From Enterococcus plantarum (lineage in GTDB: Bacteria; Bacillota; Bacilli; Lactobacillales; Enterococcaceae): a stretch of DNA of 64,000 bases. Location of the stretch: NCBI RefSeq assembly GCF_001730295.1, contig NZ_MIKA01000012.1, forward strand, positions 186,001-250,000. The letters run 5' to 3'. This document shows positions 18,390 through 26,480 of the stretch, piece after piece. The notes under the pieces are model-generated. The model saw nothing but the letters and a program-made list of their open reading frames with translations. It was not told the DNA's origin and searched no databases. The position numbers and the translations under genes are program-made. Position 1 is the first letter of the stretch. Every line of letters begins with the position of its first letter.

Positions 18390-18591
18390 ATGATGAATCG
18401 TATGCTTGAATTAACCGATCGATAAAGCAGTAAAATTGGCTGAAATAGAAGGATTGACGTTTGGAGAAGAAGGTGAGCTTGACTTTATCTGCTTTGATTA
18501 TGAAGAAGAACATTACCACTTTATAGATTACGGTAATCACTTGATACCTTTTTTAAGCAATATTTTGCGTCCTATAAGTGGTAGTTACTAG
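18390..18591 (+). pseudogene. small conserved-looking gene frameshifted by a 4-bp duplication
   Basis: ACAGGAGG precedes the ATG at 18390. The frame reads MMNRMLELTD, then stops at 18423. One base out of phase it resumes as KAVKLAEIEGLTFGEEGEL and continues acidic, protein-like sequence to a TAG at 18589-18591. The junction is ACCGAT-CGAT-AAAGCA; removing one CGAT restores a single 65-residue frame. The intact product would be small, acidic and cytosolic. I do not recognise it. It ends 18 nt before the start of the LacI-type gene, so the two were probably one operon. Confidence 0.6.
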
Positions 18592-18609
18592 GTGTGAAAG
18601 GAGTTCCTT

Positions 18610-19586
18610 ATGGCGAATATTCGTGATATTGCCAAACTATCTGGTTATTCAGTCACTACGGTTTCTCATGTTTTGACTAATCATCCTTATGTATCTGAGG
18701 AAAAACGAGCAAAAATCACACAGATCATGCATGAGCTTGATTACATACCAAATGCAAAAGCCCCGGATTTAAGTAGTGGAAAATCAAAACATATTGCGGT
18801 CATGATTCTTTATGCCAACCAACCTTATTCTGATAAAATTGTCAGCAGCATCTTGAATGCTGCTTTTGATAAAGGTTATAAAGTCACGTTGCTTCCAACT
18901 AATTATGATCCTGTAGTCGAAAAACAATATTTAGATGAATTAGCTGCAAAAGCGTGGGTTGGCATGATCATTACGAGGCTGGGACAGAAGCGTTTATTCG
19001 CATTTAGGGCGCACATCAAAATGATGTTTACTTTTGTCCCACACCCTTGATTGCACGCTATTTAAAGTATGCGCCAATCGTTTGTTGTGAAGATACTGGT
19101 GATTTCCCTATTTCCTGCGTGTCAATCAAGCGTGAAGAATCTTATATTGATTTGTTTACAAGTCTGAAAGAACAAGGGTATGAGAAAATTGGTTTAGCCG
19201 TCGGACGAATGGAAAAAGAAAGTGCCAGCACTGGATTAATCATGCAAGCTTACAGGGATATCATCGTCTATTCAGATGAGTCCATGATTGTTAGAAACTG
19301 TCGCACATACGAAGATGGGATTCAAGCCGGAATTCATTTCACGGGTTTGAAGGACCTTCAAGTGATCGTTACCAATGGAGATGATGTTGCTGCTGGCATT
19401 TTACAGCCTCTTTCTTCAAATCAAGTGACTGTGATTGGCGAGGAAAATTTACTTTCAAGTAGGCTATTCAATTTTTCTACGATCAATCATACTATCAATC
19501 AGTGCGGCAAAGCTGCTTTTCATCTTTTGTGGGAGGAAGAAATTAGAACAGTCTCTATCCCTTATACCGTTATTAAACGTGTATAG
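18610..19586 (+). pseudogene. LacI-family transcriptional regulator, interrupted by repeat insertion
   Basis: AAAGGAG precedes the ATG. The first part encodes an N-terminal HTH (MANIRDIAKLSGYSVTTVSH; YVSEEKRAKI; hinge LDYIPNAKA) and the start of the sugar-binding domain, up to GMIIT. There it runs into a 73-bp repeat and stops at 19048-19050. The second part resumes in another frame as IARYLKYAPIVCCEDTGDFP and continues through the C-terminal lobe to 19586. Some codons at the insertion point seem lost. Both halves retain good LacI-family sequence, so the disruption is recent. The product would be a truncated HTH protein lacking most of its effector domain. Confidence 0.85.
18975..19047 (+). 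repeat. dispersed palindromic repeat, copy 2, inserted in LacI gene
   Basis: Begins GAGGCTGGGACAGAAG and ends TTTTGTCCCACACCCTT, with inverted termini (GGCTGGGACA against TGTCCCACACC). It lacks the central AATCCCGAGAAATAAG part seen in longer copies. It interrupts an otherwise continuous LacI-type coding sequence, which shows that this repeat can insert into a gene. Confidence 0.8.
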
Positions 19587-19603
19587 AATTGGTGAGGTGA
19601 GAT

Positions 19604-19636
19604 ATGAAAAAAATCATTTCACTCTTTACCAACTAA
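19604..19636 (+). CDS. very short ORF (10 aa) after the LacI remnant; doubtful
   Basis: GGTGAGGTGA precedes ATG and the frame MKKIISLFTN, followed directly by TAA and the arm of a terminator. It may be the truncated beginning of a lost downstream gene. Coding function is unproven. Confidence 0.2.
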   Translation: MKKIISLFTN

Positions 19637-19689
19637 AAAAAGACTATACCATACAACCGACCATGCCTTGTATTTTATAGTCTTTTTTT
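19635..19689. terminator. bidirectional terminator
   Basis: Arms AAAAAAAGACTATA and TATAGTCTTTTTTT enclose a loop of about 26 nt between convergent genes, with T-runs in both directions. Confidence 0.75.
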
Positions 19690-19692
19690 AGT

Positions 19693-20091
19693 TTAGCGTT
19701 TATGGTAAGTTAAAGCCTGTTCAATACAAAAAGTTAGTTCATTGATAGGCCATTCCTTTTCGGGATCAAGTACAATTGCTCGGTTTTTAGAAAACTCAAA
19801 AACATTACTAAACAACGCTCTAAATTCCTCTACTAATGTTGTTTGACAATGAAAGAAAATTGCTACTTTTTCAGCACCAAAACGATCGATACGAATCGGA
19901 CTACCTGACTTGCTTATTTTTGTAGCGTAGGAAGGTTGATTCCATTTTAAACTTTCTTCCAACTCACCAACAATTGTTAAACGTGCTGCCGTCTCAAAAA
20001 TCAATTCACGAAGGACCAATAATGGTTTTCGATAATCTTCAGGGTACTGTTCAAAAACAGTTGCCACACTTTCATCTATGATTTCTTTCAT
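19693..20091 (-). CDS. DUF1801 (YdhG-like) protein
   Basis: 132 residues. Family features: LLVLRELIFETA near 25, EESLKWNQPSY at about 63, the IRIDRFGAEKVAIFFHCQT strand at about 82-100 and a C-terminal helix. The ATG at 20091 has a weak AGGGATAAC site. DUF1801 proteins are small cytosolic proteins of unproven function with a fold like that of the iron-binding YdhG. Nothing in the neighbourhood suggests a pathway. Confidence 0.85.
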   Translation of the reverse strand: MKEIIDESVATVFEQYPEDYRKPLLVLRELIFETAARLTIVGELEESLKWNQPSYATKISKSGSPIRIDRFGAEKVAIFFHCQTTLVEEFRALFSNVFEFSKNRAIVLDPEKEWPINELTFCIEQALTYHKR

Positions 20092-20196
20092 GTTATCCCT
20101 CTTTTACTATTTTCTAATCACCCATCCTCCACAGTGATAATTTGATGGTTTATTGATTAATGCTGTAATTCATGAGTCAGTTACTACCTCCTTATA

Positions 20197-20252
20197 AACG
20201 GTGAGATCAGGAGCAATCCCTTCGGAAATAAGCATTCTTGTCCCTACCTCAC
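20197..20252 (-). repeat. dispersed palindromic repeat, copy 3 (degenerate)
   Basis: On the minus strand it reads GTAGGGACAAGAATGCTTAT, then GGGATTGCTCCTGATCTCACCG. It keeps hairpin 1 of the repeat but has lost hairpin 2. It lies between the DUF1801 gene and yebC. Confidence 0.6.
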
Positions 20253-20264
20253 TATTTTAACCAT

Positions 20265-20990
20265 CTACATGTCAGCTGAGGTGAAGACTTCTGACACATC
20301 ATCGTCTTCTTCCAGTTTATCAATCAGTATTTGCAGTTGTTCCTGTTGCTCCTCTTCTAACTCCACTAACGTTTGCGGTACCATCGTCAATTCAACTTGT
20401 GCCAAAGTATAGCCATCTTTCTCTAAGGCATCTCTAACTGTCGTAAAATCTTCTGGAGCTGTATAGATTTCAAACACTTCTTCAGAAGTCTCCAAATCCT
20501 CTGCGCCTGCTTCCAGTATATTTTCAAACATCGTATCTTCATCGATAGACAGTCCTGAACGCTCAATTGCAATATACCCTTTGCGATCGAACATGTAACT
20601 AACAGAACCCGTTTCACCTAAAGAGCCACCATTTCGAGTAAACGCAACTCGGACATTCGTTGCCGTTCGATTCCGATTATCTGTCAACGCATAGACTAAA
20701 ATCGCAACTCCTGCAGGGCCATATCCTTCATACGTAATCTCATCATACTGTTCATTTTCCCCTGCGCTGCTGGCTTTTTTGATTGCACGATCAATATTAT
20801 CATTAGGCATATTAGCTGCTTTCGCCTTATCCATAACCAGTCTTAACGCAGCATTGGTTGCTGGATCAGCACCACCTGCTTTTGCTGCCATATAAATTTC
20901 TCTTGATAATTTTTGGAAAATCTTACCCCGTTTTGCATCTTGTGCATTTTTACGGCCTTGAATATTTTTCCATTTACTGTGACCTGCCAT
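20265..20990 (-). CDS. yebC: YebC/PmpR-family protein
   Basis: 241 residues from the ATG at 20990, with GAGGAGG 7 nt upstream; the frame is open 30 codons further but without a ribosome site. The start [20 protein letters not shown] is the family hallmark. It is followed by [35 protein letters not shown] and the [13 protein letters not shown] end. Length is exactly typical. YebC proteins act in the cytosol on translation, easing ribosome stalling at difficult motifs, and have also been called transcriptional regulators. The gene is alone here. Confidence 0.95.
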   Translation of the reverse strand: MAGHSKWKNIQGRKNAQDAKRGKIFQKLSREIYMAAKAGGADPATNAALRLVMDKAKAANMPNDNIDRAIKKASSAGENEQYDEITYEGYGPAGVAILVYALTDNRNRTATNVRVAFTRNGGSLGETGSVSYMFDRKGYIAIERSGLSIDEDTMFENILEAGAEDLETSEEVFEIYTAPEDFTTVRDALEKDGYTLAQVELTMVPQTLVELEEEQQEQLQILIDKLEEDDDVSEVFTSADM

Positions 20991-21214
20991 TGTCTGTTCC
21001 TCCTCATCAAAAAGTTGAAAGAGCTTGTCCAGTCTTATCAGGAAAATAGGAAAAAATAACTGCGGTGTTCTCCGTCTCAATTATTTTTATCTTTTTCCCA
21101 AAAGACTAGCTCTTAAAGCTAAATAATCCTAGAATACTTATTCACCTTCTATTTTACTATGCTTCTATATAGTTGCAACCTTTACTCTTGTTTTAAAGCA
21201 GATTGCCGTAAAAA

Positions 21215-21384
21215 AGGGTGTGGAACAAAAAGTAAAAATCACTTTTGTTCCACACCCAAAATGCGAATAAACGGCGGGAGCAGAAGCAATCCCTTTGGAA
21301 ATAAGCTGAACTTCACAAAAATTTGAAGATCAATTTTCGTACATTCCTTCTTATTTCTCGAGATTAAAAACTCTTGTCCCAACC
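21215..21384 (-). repeat. dispersed palindromic repeat, copy 4 (long form)
   Basis: 170 bp on the minus strand. It starts GGTTGGGACAAGAG, passes AATCTCGAGAAATAAGAAGG, an extra segment absent from other copies, GGGATTGCTTCTGCTCCCG and CGTTTATTCGCATTTTGGG, and ends in the perfect hairpin formed by GTGTGGAACAAAAGTG and its complement. It is the longest copy in the window and separates yebC from a decayed small gene. Confidence 0.8.
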
Positions 21385-21398
21385 GCTTTCTTTTCGTT

Positions 21399-21608
21399 TT
21401 AATCTATCACATCTAATCGGACATCCACATCACGAAATCTAACTACTTCTCCATCTTTAAATGGAATTGTACGTTCTTCTTATTTGCCACTCAGTAATTG
21501 AATATTGATACAGCCCGTATCTGAAAAAATACGGTAGGCTACTATTCCTAGTTCAGGTAATGTTGCGGTATCTCTTGTCTGGCTTTTATGGATACTCATA
21601 ATTTCCAT
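21399..21608 (-). pseudogene. small gene with an internal stop codon
   Basis: ATG at 21608 after AAAGGGGAG. A single frame of 69 sense codons (MEIMSIHKSQTRDTATLPEL ... INIQLLSGK, stop, EERTIPFKDGEVVRFRDVDV...) is interrupted by one TAA at 21480-21482 and ends at 21399. A C-to-T change of a Gln codon would explain the stop. The product is a small cytosolic protein of unknown function. Either a recent nonsense mutation or a 42-residue protein is possible. Confidence 0.5.
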
Positions 21609-21685
21609 GATTCATCACTCCCCTTTGTTATTATAAAAGGGATTCTTTTAAATTAGGCTATCTTCTACATAAGAATTCTTTCATT

Positions 21686-22081
21686 TCACCATAATAATGG
21701 CTTTATTTTCTCTGGCAGTTCTTGTTTTTCGATTTCTTCCCACCCTAAAACTTTCTGACCTTTAACCGTTAATTTAAGAAACTTGTTTGGTTCTAATGCC
21801 TTTCCAAATGAAATATACTCTACTTTTCGTTTCTCCCCTTTGTTGGTATAGCACGTTTGAACATATGCAAAATTTTCTATTTTAGTCACTGCATCGGGGT
21901 ATTTGTACTTATAATTTTCAGTTGTCCTAGTATAAAGCGTTGCAATTTTGACTAACGGATTGAATTGATCGATAATAGTTGCAACAGTTGAGGTGTTATT
22001 GCAAGTATAGAGTCTAAGCCCGATCACACTGATTGCTATAGTCAGAATTATCGCTAGTACCGATTGACAGAATTGTTTCAT
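21686..22081 (-). CDS. YxeA-family (DUF1093) protein
   Basis: 131 residues with one N-terminal hydrophobic segment (about 7-25, signal or anchor). The rest is a small beta-rich domain ending in the family-typical SFGKALEPNKFLKLTVKGQKVLGWEEIEKQELPEKIKPLL. The YxeA family is secreted or membrane-tethered and of unknown function in Firmicutes. The ATG is preceded by GTGAGGGG. The gene is alone, with a decayed small gene downstream. Confidence 0.75.
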   Translation of the reverse strand: MKQFCQSVLAIILTIAISVIGLRLYTCNNTSTVATIIDQFNPLVKIATLYTRTTENYKYKYPDAVTKIENFAYVQTCYTNKGEKRKVEYISFGKALEPNKFLKLTVKGQKVLGWEEIEKQELPEKIKPLLW

Positions 22082-22186
22082 TAGGTGCCCCTCACTTCTC
22101 TTCGTCTAATCCCATATACTCTCCTTATAATAGATTTTTTTCTGTCTATCTACATCCACCTAGAGACTGATATTGCATCAAATCAA

Positions 22187-22230
22187 CAAAAAAATGAAGC
22201 AAGTAGCTGATTATCACAGCCTTACTTCAT
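22187..22230 (-). terminator. intrinsic terminator after the VanZ-like gene
   Basis: On the minus strand ATGAAGTAAG pairs with CTTGCTTCAT, followed by TTTTTTTG. A T-rich tract also follows on the plus strand. Confidence 0.7.
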
Positions 22231-22283
22231 TTATTTTTTTAACACGATTACATTATCTATCTTTACGCTTGTTTCTATCAAAT

Positions 22284-22787
22284 CTATTTTTTTCTCAATT
22301 TTTTAATACCAATTACGAGCAAACAAAGAACAACCGCTGTAAGGGCTCCGATAGAATCCAACATTACATCCTGAAATAGGGGGGTACGTCCGCCTGTCAT
22401 CATTTGATGGTATTCATCTAACCCAGCGTATCCTGTTGCTGCAAGCCATGCAACAACACCGATTAAAAGTGGTTGTTTGAGTTTCATATTTAAGCCAATA
22501 AACCAACTACCACCTAATAAAAAGTATGTCCCAAAATGAGCTCCTTTACGAATGAAGAACTCCACAAATTTCGCATACCCTCTTGCTTGAATACTTACTT
22601 CGCTTCCTGCATAGCTAAACGAAATCCCTTTTAATTGCTCTTTAAATGGATGATTGCTCAACATATTATCTAGTAAGCCTACTTGTGATTGCTGTTCATA
22701 CGTTTGAGAAGAACTGTAAAATAAAACAGCCATGATCACAAAGGCCATAACTATATAAAAATTACTATTTTTTAATTGTTTTTTCAA
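22284..22787 (-). CDS. VanZ-family membrane protein
   Basis: 167 residues. Four hydrophobic segments lie at about 10-28, 83-103, 108-126 and 140-160. Family hallmarks are FIRKGAHFGTYFLLG at about 78-92 and the GLDEYHQMMTGGRTPLFQDVMLDSIGA region at about 120-147. VanZ proteins are integral membrane proteins. The founding member gives low-level teicoplanin resistance, but chromosomal homologues have no settled function, so no resistance is claimed here. The gene diverges from pepF across a 122-nt promoter region. Confidence 0.88.
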   Translation of the reverse strand: MKKQLKNSNFYIVMAFVIMAVLFYSSSQTYEQQSQVGLLDNMLSNHPFKEQLKGISFSYAGSEVSIQARGYAKFVEFFIRKGAHFGTYFLLGGSWFIGLNMKLKQPLLIGVVAWLAATGYAGLDEYHQMMTGGRTPLFQDVMLDSIGALTAVVLCLLVIGIKKLRKK

Positions 22788-22909
22788 TTTGTCACCTCGT
22801 TTCAGTTACTTTCATTATAGTAGCTTTTCTAAATAAAATAAACAATCGCTCAATCTTTTTTTCTTATGATATACTAGAAGAAACAGAATTAAGAAAGAAG
22901 GAATTGGAT

Positions 22910-24715
22910 ATGACCTACTCGCTCGTTTGGGATTTAGATAGTATTTTCCCTGGAGGTAGCCACTCGACACAATTAGAACAACGCTTAACAGAATTGAAAG
23001 AGCAAAGTAAAACCTATCACCAGTTGATTGAACAATGGACACCAGAAAATGATGCAGATTACCAAGAATTACAACAAATTTTAACTTTACAAGGAACTAT
23101 TTCTGATGGTTTTTCACAGTGTAATAGTTTTATCAATGCATTATCATCTGCTGATACAAAGGATAAAAAAGCAAAAATCTTATCTGGTGATCTTTTTTCT
23201 TTATTACCAGCTATCCAATTAGCAGAAACTATTTTCACGAAAAAATTGACAGAAATTTCTGATGAGCATTGGCAAACTGTTACAGCTTTGCCAGCATTTG
23301 AATCCATTGCATTTCGTTTAAATGAAATTCGTCGCGATGGCATGCAATTATTAACTGAACAAGAGGAAAACATCATTAACACTTTATCGTTAGATGGACT
23401 AAATGCTTGGAGTAGCCACTATGACACCATTGTAGCAAGTATTTTGATTCCATTTAAAGAGGGCGATAACACTACTATGCTTTCAGCTGGGCAAGCTTTT
23501 AACCGAATGATGAGTGATCCTAACCCAGAAGTACGTGCAGAATTGTTTAATTCCTGGGAAAAAGCTTGGAGCGACAAAGCGCCATTATTAGCAGATACCT
23601 TAAATCATTTGGATGGATTCCGTTTAAGTGACTATAAACTTCACGGTGTGAGCGACTTCTTAGAAAAACCGTTAAACTATAACCGTATGCAAAAAGAAAC
23701 ACTCGATGTTATGTGGGCAACGATTCAAAAGAATAAACAACCCTTTATCGATTTCCTGACCCGCAAGGCACAATTGTTTGGAAAAGAAAAAATGGACTGG
23801 CAAGACCAAGATGCTCCAATTATTTTAGGCGATTTACAAGAAAAAACGTATAGTTTTAACGAAGCTGCTGATTTTATTTTAGAAAACTTTGAAAAATTCA
23901 GTCCCAAAATGGCAACATTTGCTAAAGGTGCTTTCGAAAAAAGTTGGATTGAAGCGGAAGATCGTCCAGATAAACGCCCTGGTGGCTATTGTACTGAACT
24001 TCCTGAATCCCAAGAATCTAGAATTTTTATGACATTCGGAAATTCAATCAATGAAGTTGCTACGTTAGCTCATGAATTAGGCCATGCGTTCCATAGCAGC
24101 GTGATGTGGGACCTGCCAAGTCTTGATCGGGAATATGCAATGAACGTCGCAGAGACAGCTAGTACGTTCGCAGAATTGATCGTTGCTGATGCAACACTTA
24201 AGGAAGCCAAGACTCCTGAAGAAAAGATCAACTTATTAGACACTAAAATGCAAAATGCTATTGCAATGTTTATGAACATCCACTCTCGTTTTATTTTTGA
24301 AAATAGCTTTTATGAAGCTCGTCAAAAAGGATTGCTTAGTGAAGATGAAATAACTGAATTGATGCTTGAAGCGCAAAAAGAAAGTTATCAAGATAGTTTA
24401 GGGACCTATCATCCTCATTTTTGGGCAAGTAAACTGCATTTCTTTATTGATGATGTACCGTTTTACAATTTCCCTTACACCTTTGGTTACCTGTTCAGCA
24501 TGGGAATTTACGCCTATGCAAATAAACAAGGTAGTGATTTTGAAGATCAGTACATTGCTTTACTTCGCGATACAGCCTCAATGACTTCAGAGGATTTAGC
24601 TAAAAAACATCTTGGGGTTGATTTAACACAACCTGATTTCTGGCAAGCTGGAATCGACCAAGTGTTAAAAGATGTGAATGAATTTATGGAATTGACAGAA
24701 GGATATATTAACTAG
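22910..24715 (+). CDS. pepF: M3-family oligoendopeptidase (PepF-type)
   Basis: 601 residues from the ATG at 22910, with AAGGA 7 nt upstream; a TTG two codons earlier is also possible. It is a cytosolic zinc peptidase of the thimet/PepF group that cleaves short peptides. Zinc site HELGH is at about 388-392, with Glu415 in NVAETAS as third ligand. Family sequences DRPGGYCT-type RPDKRPGGYC and HPHFWASKLHFF precede the C-terminal bundle. TATACT upstream (near 22870) may be its -10. It is monocistronic and ends in a clear terminator. Confidence 0.92.
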   Translation: MTYSLVWDLDSIFPGGSHSTQLEQRLTELKEQSKTYHQLIEQWTPENDADYQELQQILTLQGTISDGFSQCNSFINALSSADTKDKKAKILSGDLFSLLPAIQLAETIFTKKLTEISDEHWQTVTALPAFESIAFRLNEIRRDGMQLLTEQEENIINTLSLDGLNAWSSHYDTIVASILIPFKEGDNTTMLSAGQAFNRMMSDPNPEVRAELFNSWEKAWSDKAPLLADTLNHLDGFRLSDYKLHGVSDFLEKPLNYNRMQKETLDVMWATIQKNKQPFIDFLTRKAQLFGKEKMDWQDQDAPIILGDLQEKTYSFNEAADFILENFEKFSPKMATFAKGAFEKSWIEAEDRPDKRPGGYCTELPESQESRIFMTFGNSINEVATLAHELGHAFHSSVMWDLPSLDREYAMNVAETASTFAELIVADATLKEAKTPEEKINLLDTKMQNAIAMFMNIHSRFIFENSFYEARQKGLLSEDEITELMLEAQKESYQDSLGTYHPHFWASKLHFFIDDVPFYNFPYTFGYLFSMGIYAYANKQGSDFEDQYIALLRDTASMTSEDLAKKHLGVDLTQPDFWQAGIDQVLKDVNEFMELTEGYIN

Positions 24716-24721
24716 TGTTGA

Positions 24722-24757
24722 GAAGCGTCCACGTAATTTCGTTGACGCTTCTTTTTG
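24722..24757 (+). terminator. intrinsic terminator of pepF
   Basis: GAAGCGTC pairs with GACGCTTC across a 14-nt loop, followed by TTTTT. Confidence 0.8.
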
Positions 24758-24772
24758 ACTGGTATACAAAAA

Positions 24773-24798
24773 AAGAGCCAGACATGAGTCTGGCTCTT
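24773..24798 (-). terminator. intrinsic terminator of the NlpC/P60 gene
   Basis: AAGAGCCAGAC and GTCTGGCTCTT form an 11-bp stem with a 4-nt loop, followed on the minus strand by a run of T. Confidence 0.85.
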
Positions 24799-24806
24799 AC
24801 ATTTGA

Positions 24807-26108
24807 TTACATACGTACAGCGAAACTTGGTGTAAATGAACCAACATTGCTGTATTCAACACCTGTACTTTCGTTACCAGCGTGGATATAACCGCCACCA
24901 CCTGTAGCAATCGCTACGTGGTAAGAAGCACCTGGGCTACCCCAGAAGTATAAGTCTCCAGCTTGAGCTTCGCCTACAGAAATACGAGTACCAGCACTTT
25001 CTTGTGCAACTGTATAACCACCGACATTACGGCCAGTTGAGTTCATAAATGCGTAGTAGACTAAACCAGAACAGTCAAAACTTCCTGGTCCTTTAGCACC
25101 CCAAACATAAGGTTTACCAACTTGTGCTGCTGCAACAGAGATCGCAGATCCGCCAGTTGATGGTGGTAAAACTGGTTTTTCTGGTTCTGGATCAGGTACT
25201 ACAGGTTCTGGCTGTGGAGTTGGCGTAACTGATCCGCTGCCTCCGCCATTATTAGTAGGAGGTGTTACAACACCTGAATTATTATTTTCTGTTGAACTAC
25301 CAGTTGTTGATTCTTCAGTAGAAGAATTCGTAGTAGCTGGTTTCGTTTCCTTGACTGCTGCCGCTTCTTTAGCTGCCTTTTTAGCATTCGCTGCTACTAC
25401 TTTTTCTTGTTCAGCAATACGTGCTTGTTCAGCAAGTGCCGCTTCTTTTTCTTTCACTAATCCAGCTTTTTGATCTTCAGCAGTTGCTCTTTCAGCAGCT
25501 AATGTTGTTTGTAATACATTCAAATCAGCTTCTGCTTTAACCAAATCACCTTTTTGCGCTTCAAGTTCTACTTGATTATCTTGTAATTCTTGTAATTTTT
25601 CTTCATTCTCAGTTTTCTTTGTTTCTACGGCTTTTTTATCTTCTTGTTGTTGTTTTACTAAGTCATTATTTGCATTAACAATTGTAGACATTGCAGTTAC
25701 ACGCGTAATGGCATCAGAAACTGATTTTGCATTCAATAATGCATCCATGTAGCTTGTGCTGTTTCCGTTAACTTGTACGTCACGCGCTTGGTTTTGGATA
25801 GCCACTTCACGTTTTTCGATACGTTTTGTTAATTGCTTGATTTCATTTGCTAAGTTAGTAGAGGTTTTTCTTAATTTGCCTTGTTCAGCTAGTAAAATTT
25901 CTGCTTTTTCATTAATAGAAGCTACTTGACTTTGTACTGCAGCCACTTGGCTCTGAGCATCAGCTTCTTGAGATTTCAATCCTGAAATTGCTTGATCTTT
26001 TTGTTGGATTTTAGAGTCCACTTCATCTGCTAATGAAATCATTGGTGCTGCTACAGATGTAAGGGCTAATGAGCAAATCATTAGTAATGGTAATACACTT
26101 TTCTTCAC
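24807..26108 (-). CDS. sagA: SagA-like secreted NlpC/P60 peptidoglycan endopeptidase
   Basis: 433 residues. A signal peptide (1-27, ending ISLA) is followed by a long coiled coil at about 30-245 with the family signature NQARDVQVNGNSTSYMDALL and ANNDL. A Ser/Thr/Pro/Gly-rich linker lies at about 255-320. A C-terminal NlpC/P60 domain carries Cys346 (FDCSGLVY), His397 (SYHVAIA) and His409 (GYIHAG). This layout is that of E. faecium SagA, which cleaves crosslinked muropeptides. Location beside mreCD is also as known for sagA/salA. It is the second of two tandem paralogues and has its own promoter and terminator. Confidence 0.88.
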   Translation of the reverse strand: MKKSVLPLLMICSLALTSVAAPMISLADEVDSKIQQKDQAISGLKSQEADAQSQVAAVQSQVASINEKAEILLAEQGKLRKTSTNLANEIKQLTKRIEKREVAIQNQARDVQVNGNSTSYMDALLNAKSVSDAITRVTAMSTIVNANNDLVKQQQEDKKAVETKKTENEEKLQELQDNQVELEAQKGDLVKAEADLNVLQTTLAAERATAEDQKAGLVKEKEAALAEQARIAEQEKVVAANAKKAAKEAAAVKETKPATTNSSTEESTTGSSTENNNSGVVTPPTNNGGGSGSVTPTPQPEPVVPDPEPEKPVLPPSTGGSAISVAAAQVGKPYVWGAKGPGSFDCSGLVYYAFMNSTGRNVGGYTVAQESAGTRISVGEAQAGDLYFWGSPGASYHVAIATGGGGYIHAGNESTGVEYSNVGSFTPSFAVRM

Positions 26109-26182
26109 AATTCATTCCTCCGACTTTTCGCTTATAATAAATTCGTTTAGTGTTTGAGTAATTTTCATTCTTATTATTGACA

Positions 26183-26234
26183 ACGAAATCATTGTATCAT
26201 AGTCACATGTCATACAGATAAAATTAATGTTACA
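26183..26234 (-). promoter_or_regulatory. promoter with WalR-like box upstream of the NlpC/P60 gene
   Basis: On the minus strand TGTAAC-ATTAA-TTTTAT (26218-26234) resembles the WalR direct repeat TGTWAH-N5-TGTWAH, with the second half off by one base. It is followed 16 nt later by TATGATACAAT as -10. The identical spacing occurs upstream of the paralogue at 27910. The box overlaps the -35 position, as at activated Wal promoters. The remaining sequence from 26235 to 26424 holds nothing I can name. Confidence 0.5.
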
Positions 26235-26424
26235 GGAGTATTTCATTTTTGAAAGTTAAAAATGACAGCGACTATTCTCTAGTTATAATCCGTAAATATC
26301 GCATTAAACAGGGCTTTTGATTCGGTATTATAGAATAAACTATTTTGTAATTGATTGAGGGTAATTCAAAAAAACGATCCATTCTTTTTCTCAACACTTC
26401 ATTCGAGAATATATTACAATTATT

Positions 26425-26460
26425 CCCCGTTAGCAAAACAAATCTATTTTGCTAGCGGGG
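26425..26460 (-). terminator. hairpin after the CHAP-domain paralogue
   Basis: CCCCGTTAGCAAAA pairs with TTTTGCTAGCGGGG over a short loop. The tail on the minus strand (AATAATTG) is AT-rich but not a pure T-run. Confidence 0.65.
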
Positions 26461-26480
26461 ATCGAATTTTTGTTTTTAAA

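Noticed and set aside
20991-21080. 30-codon N-terminal extension of YebC
   Set aside because: The MAGHSKW start is invariant in the family and has its own GAGGAGG.
22284-22787. Glycopeptide resistance gene from the VanZ match
   Set aside because: VanZ-family membrane proteins are common on chromosomes; no vanH/A/X or regulatory genes are present.
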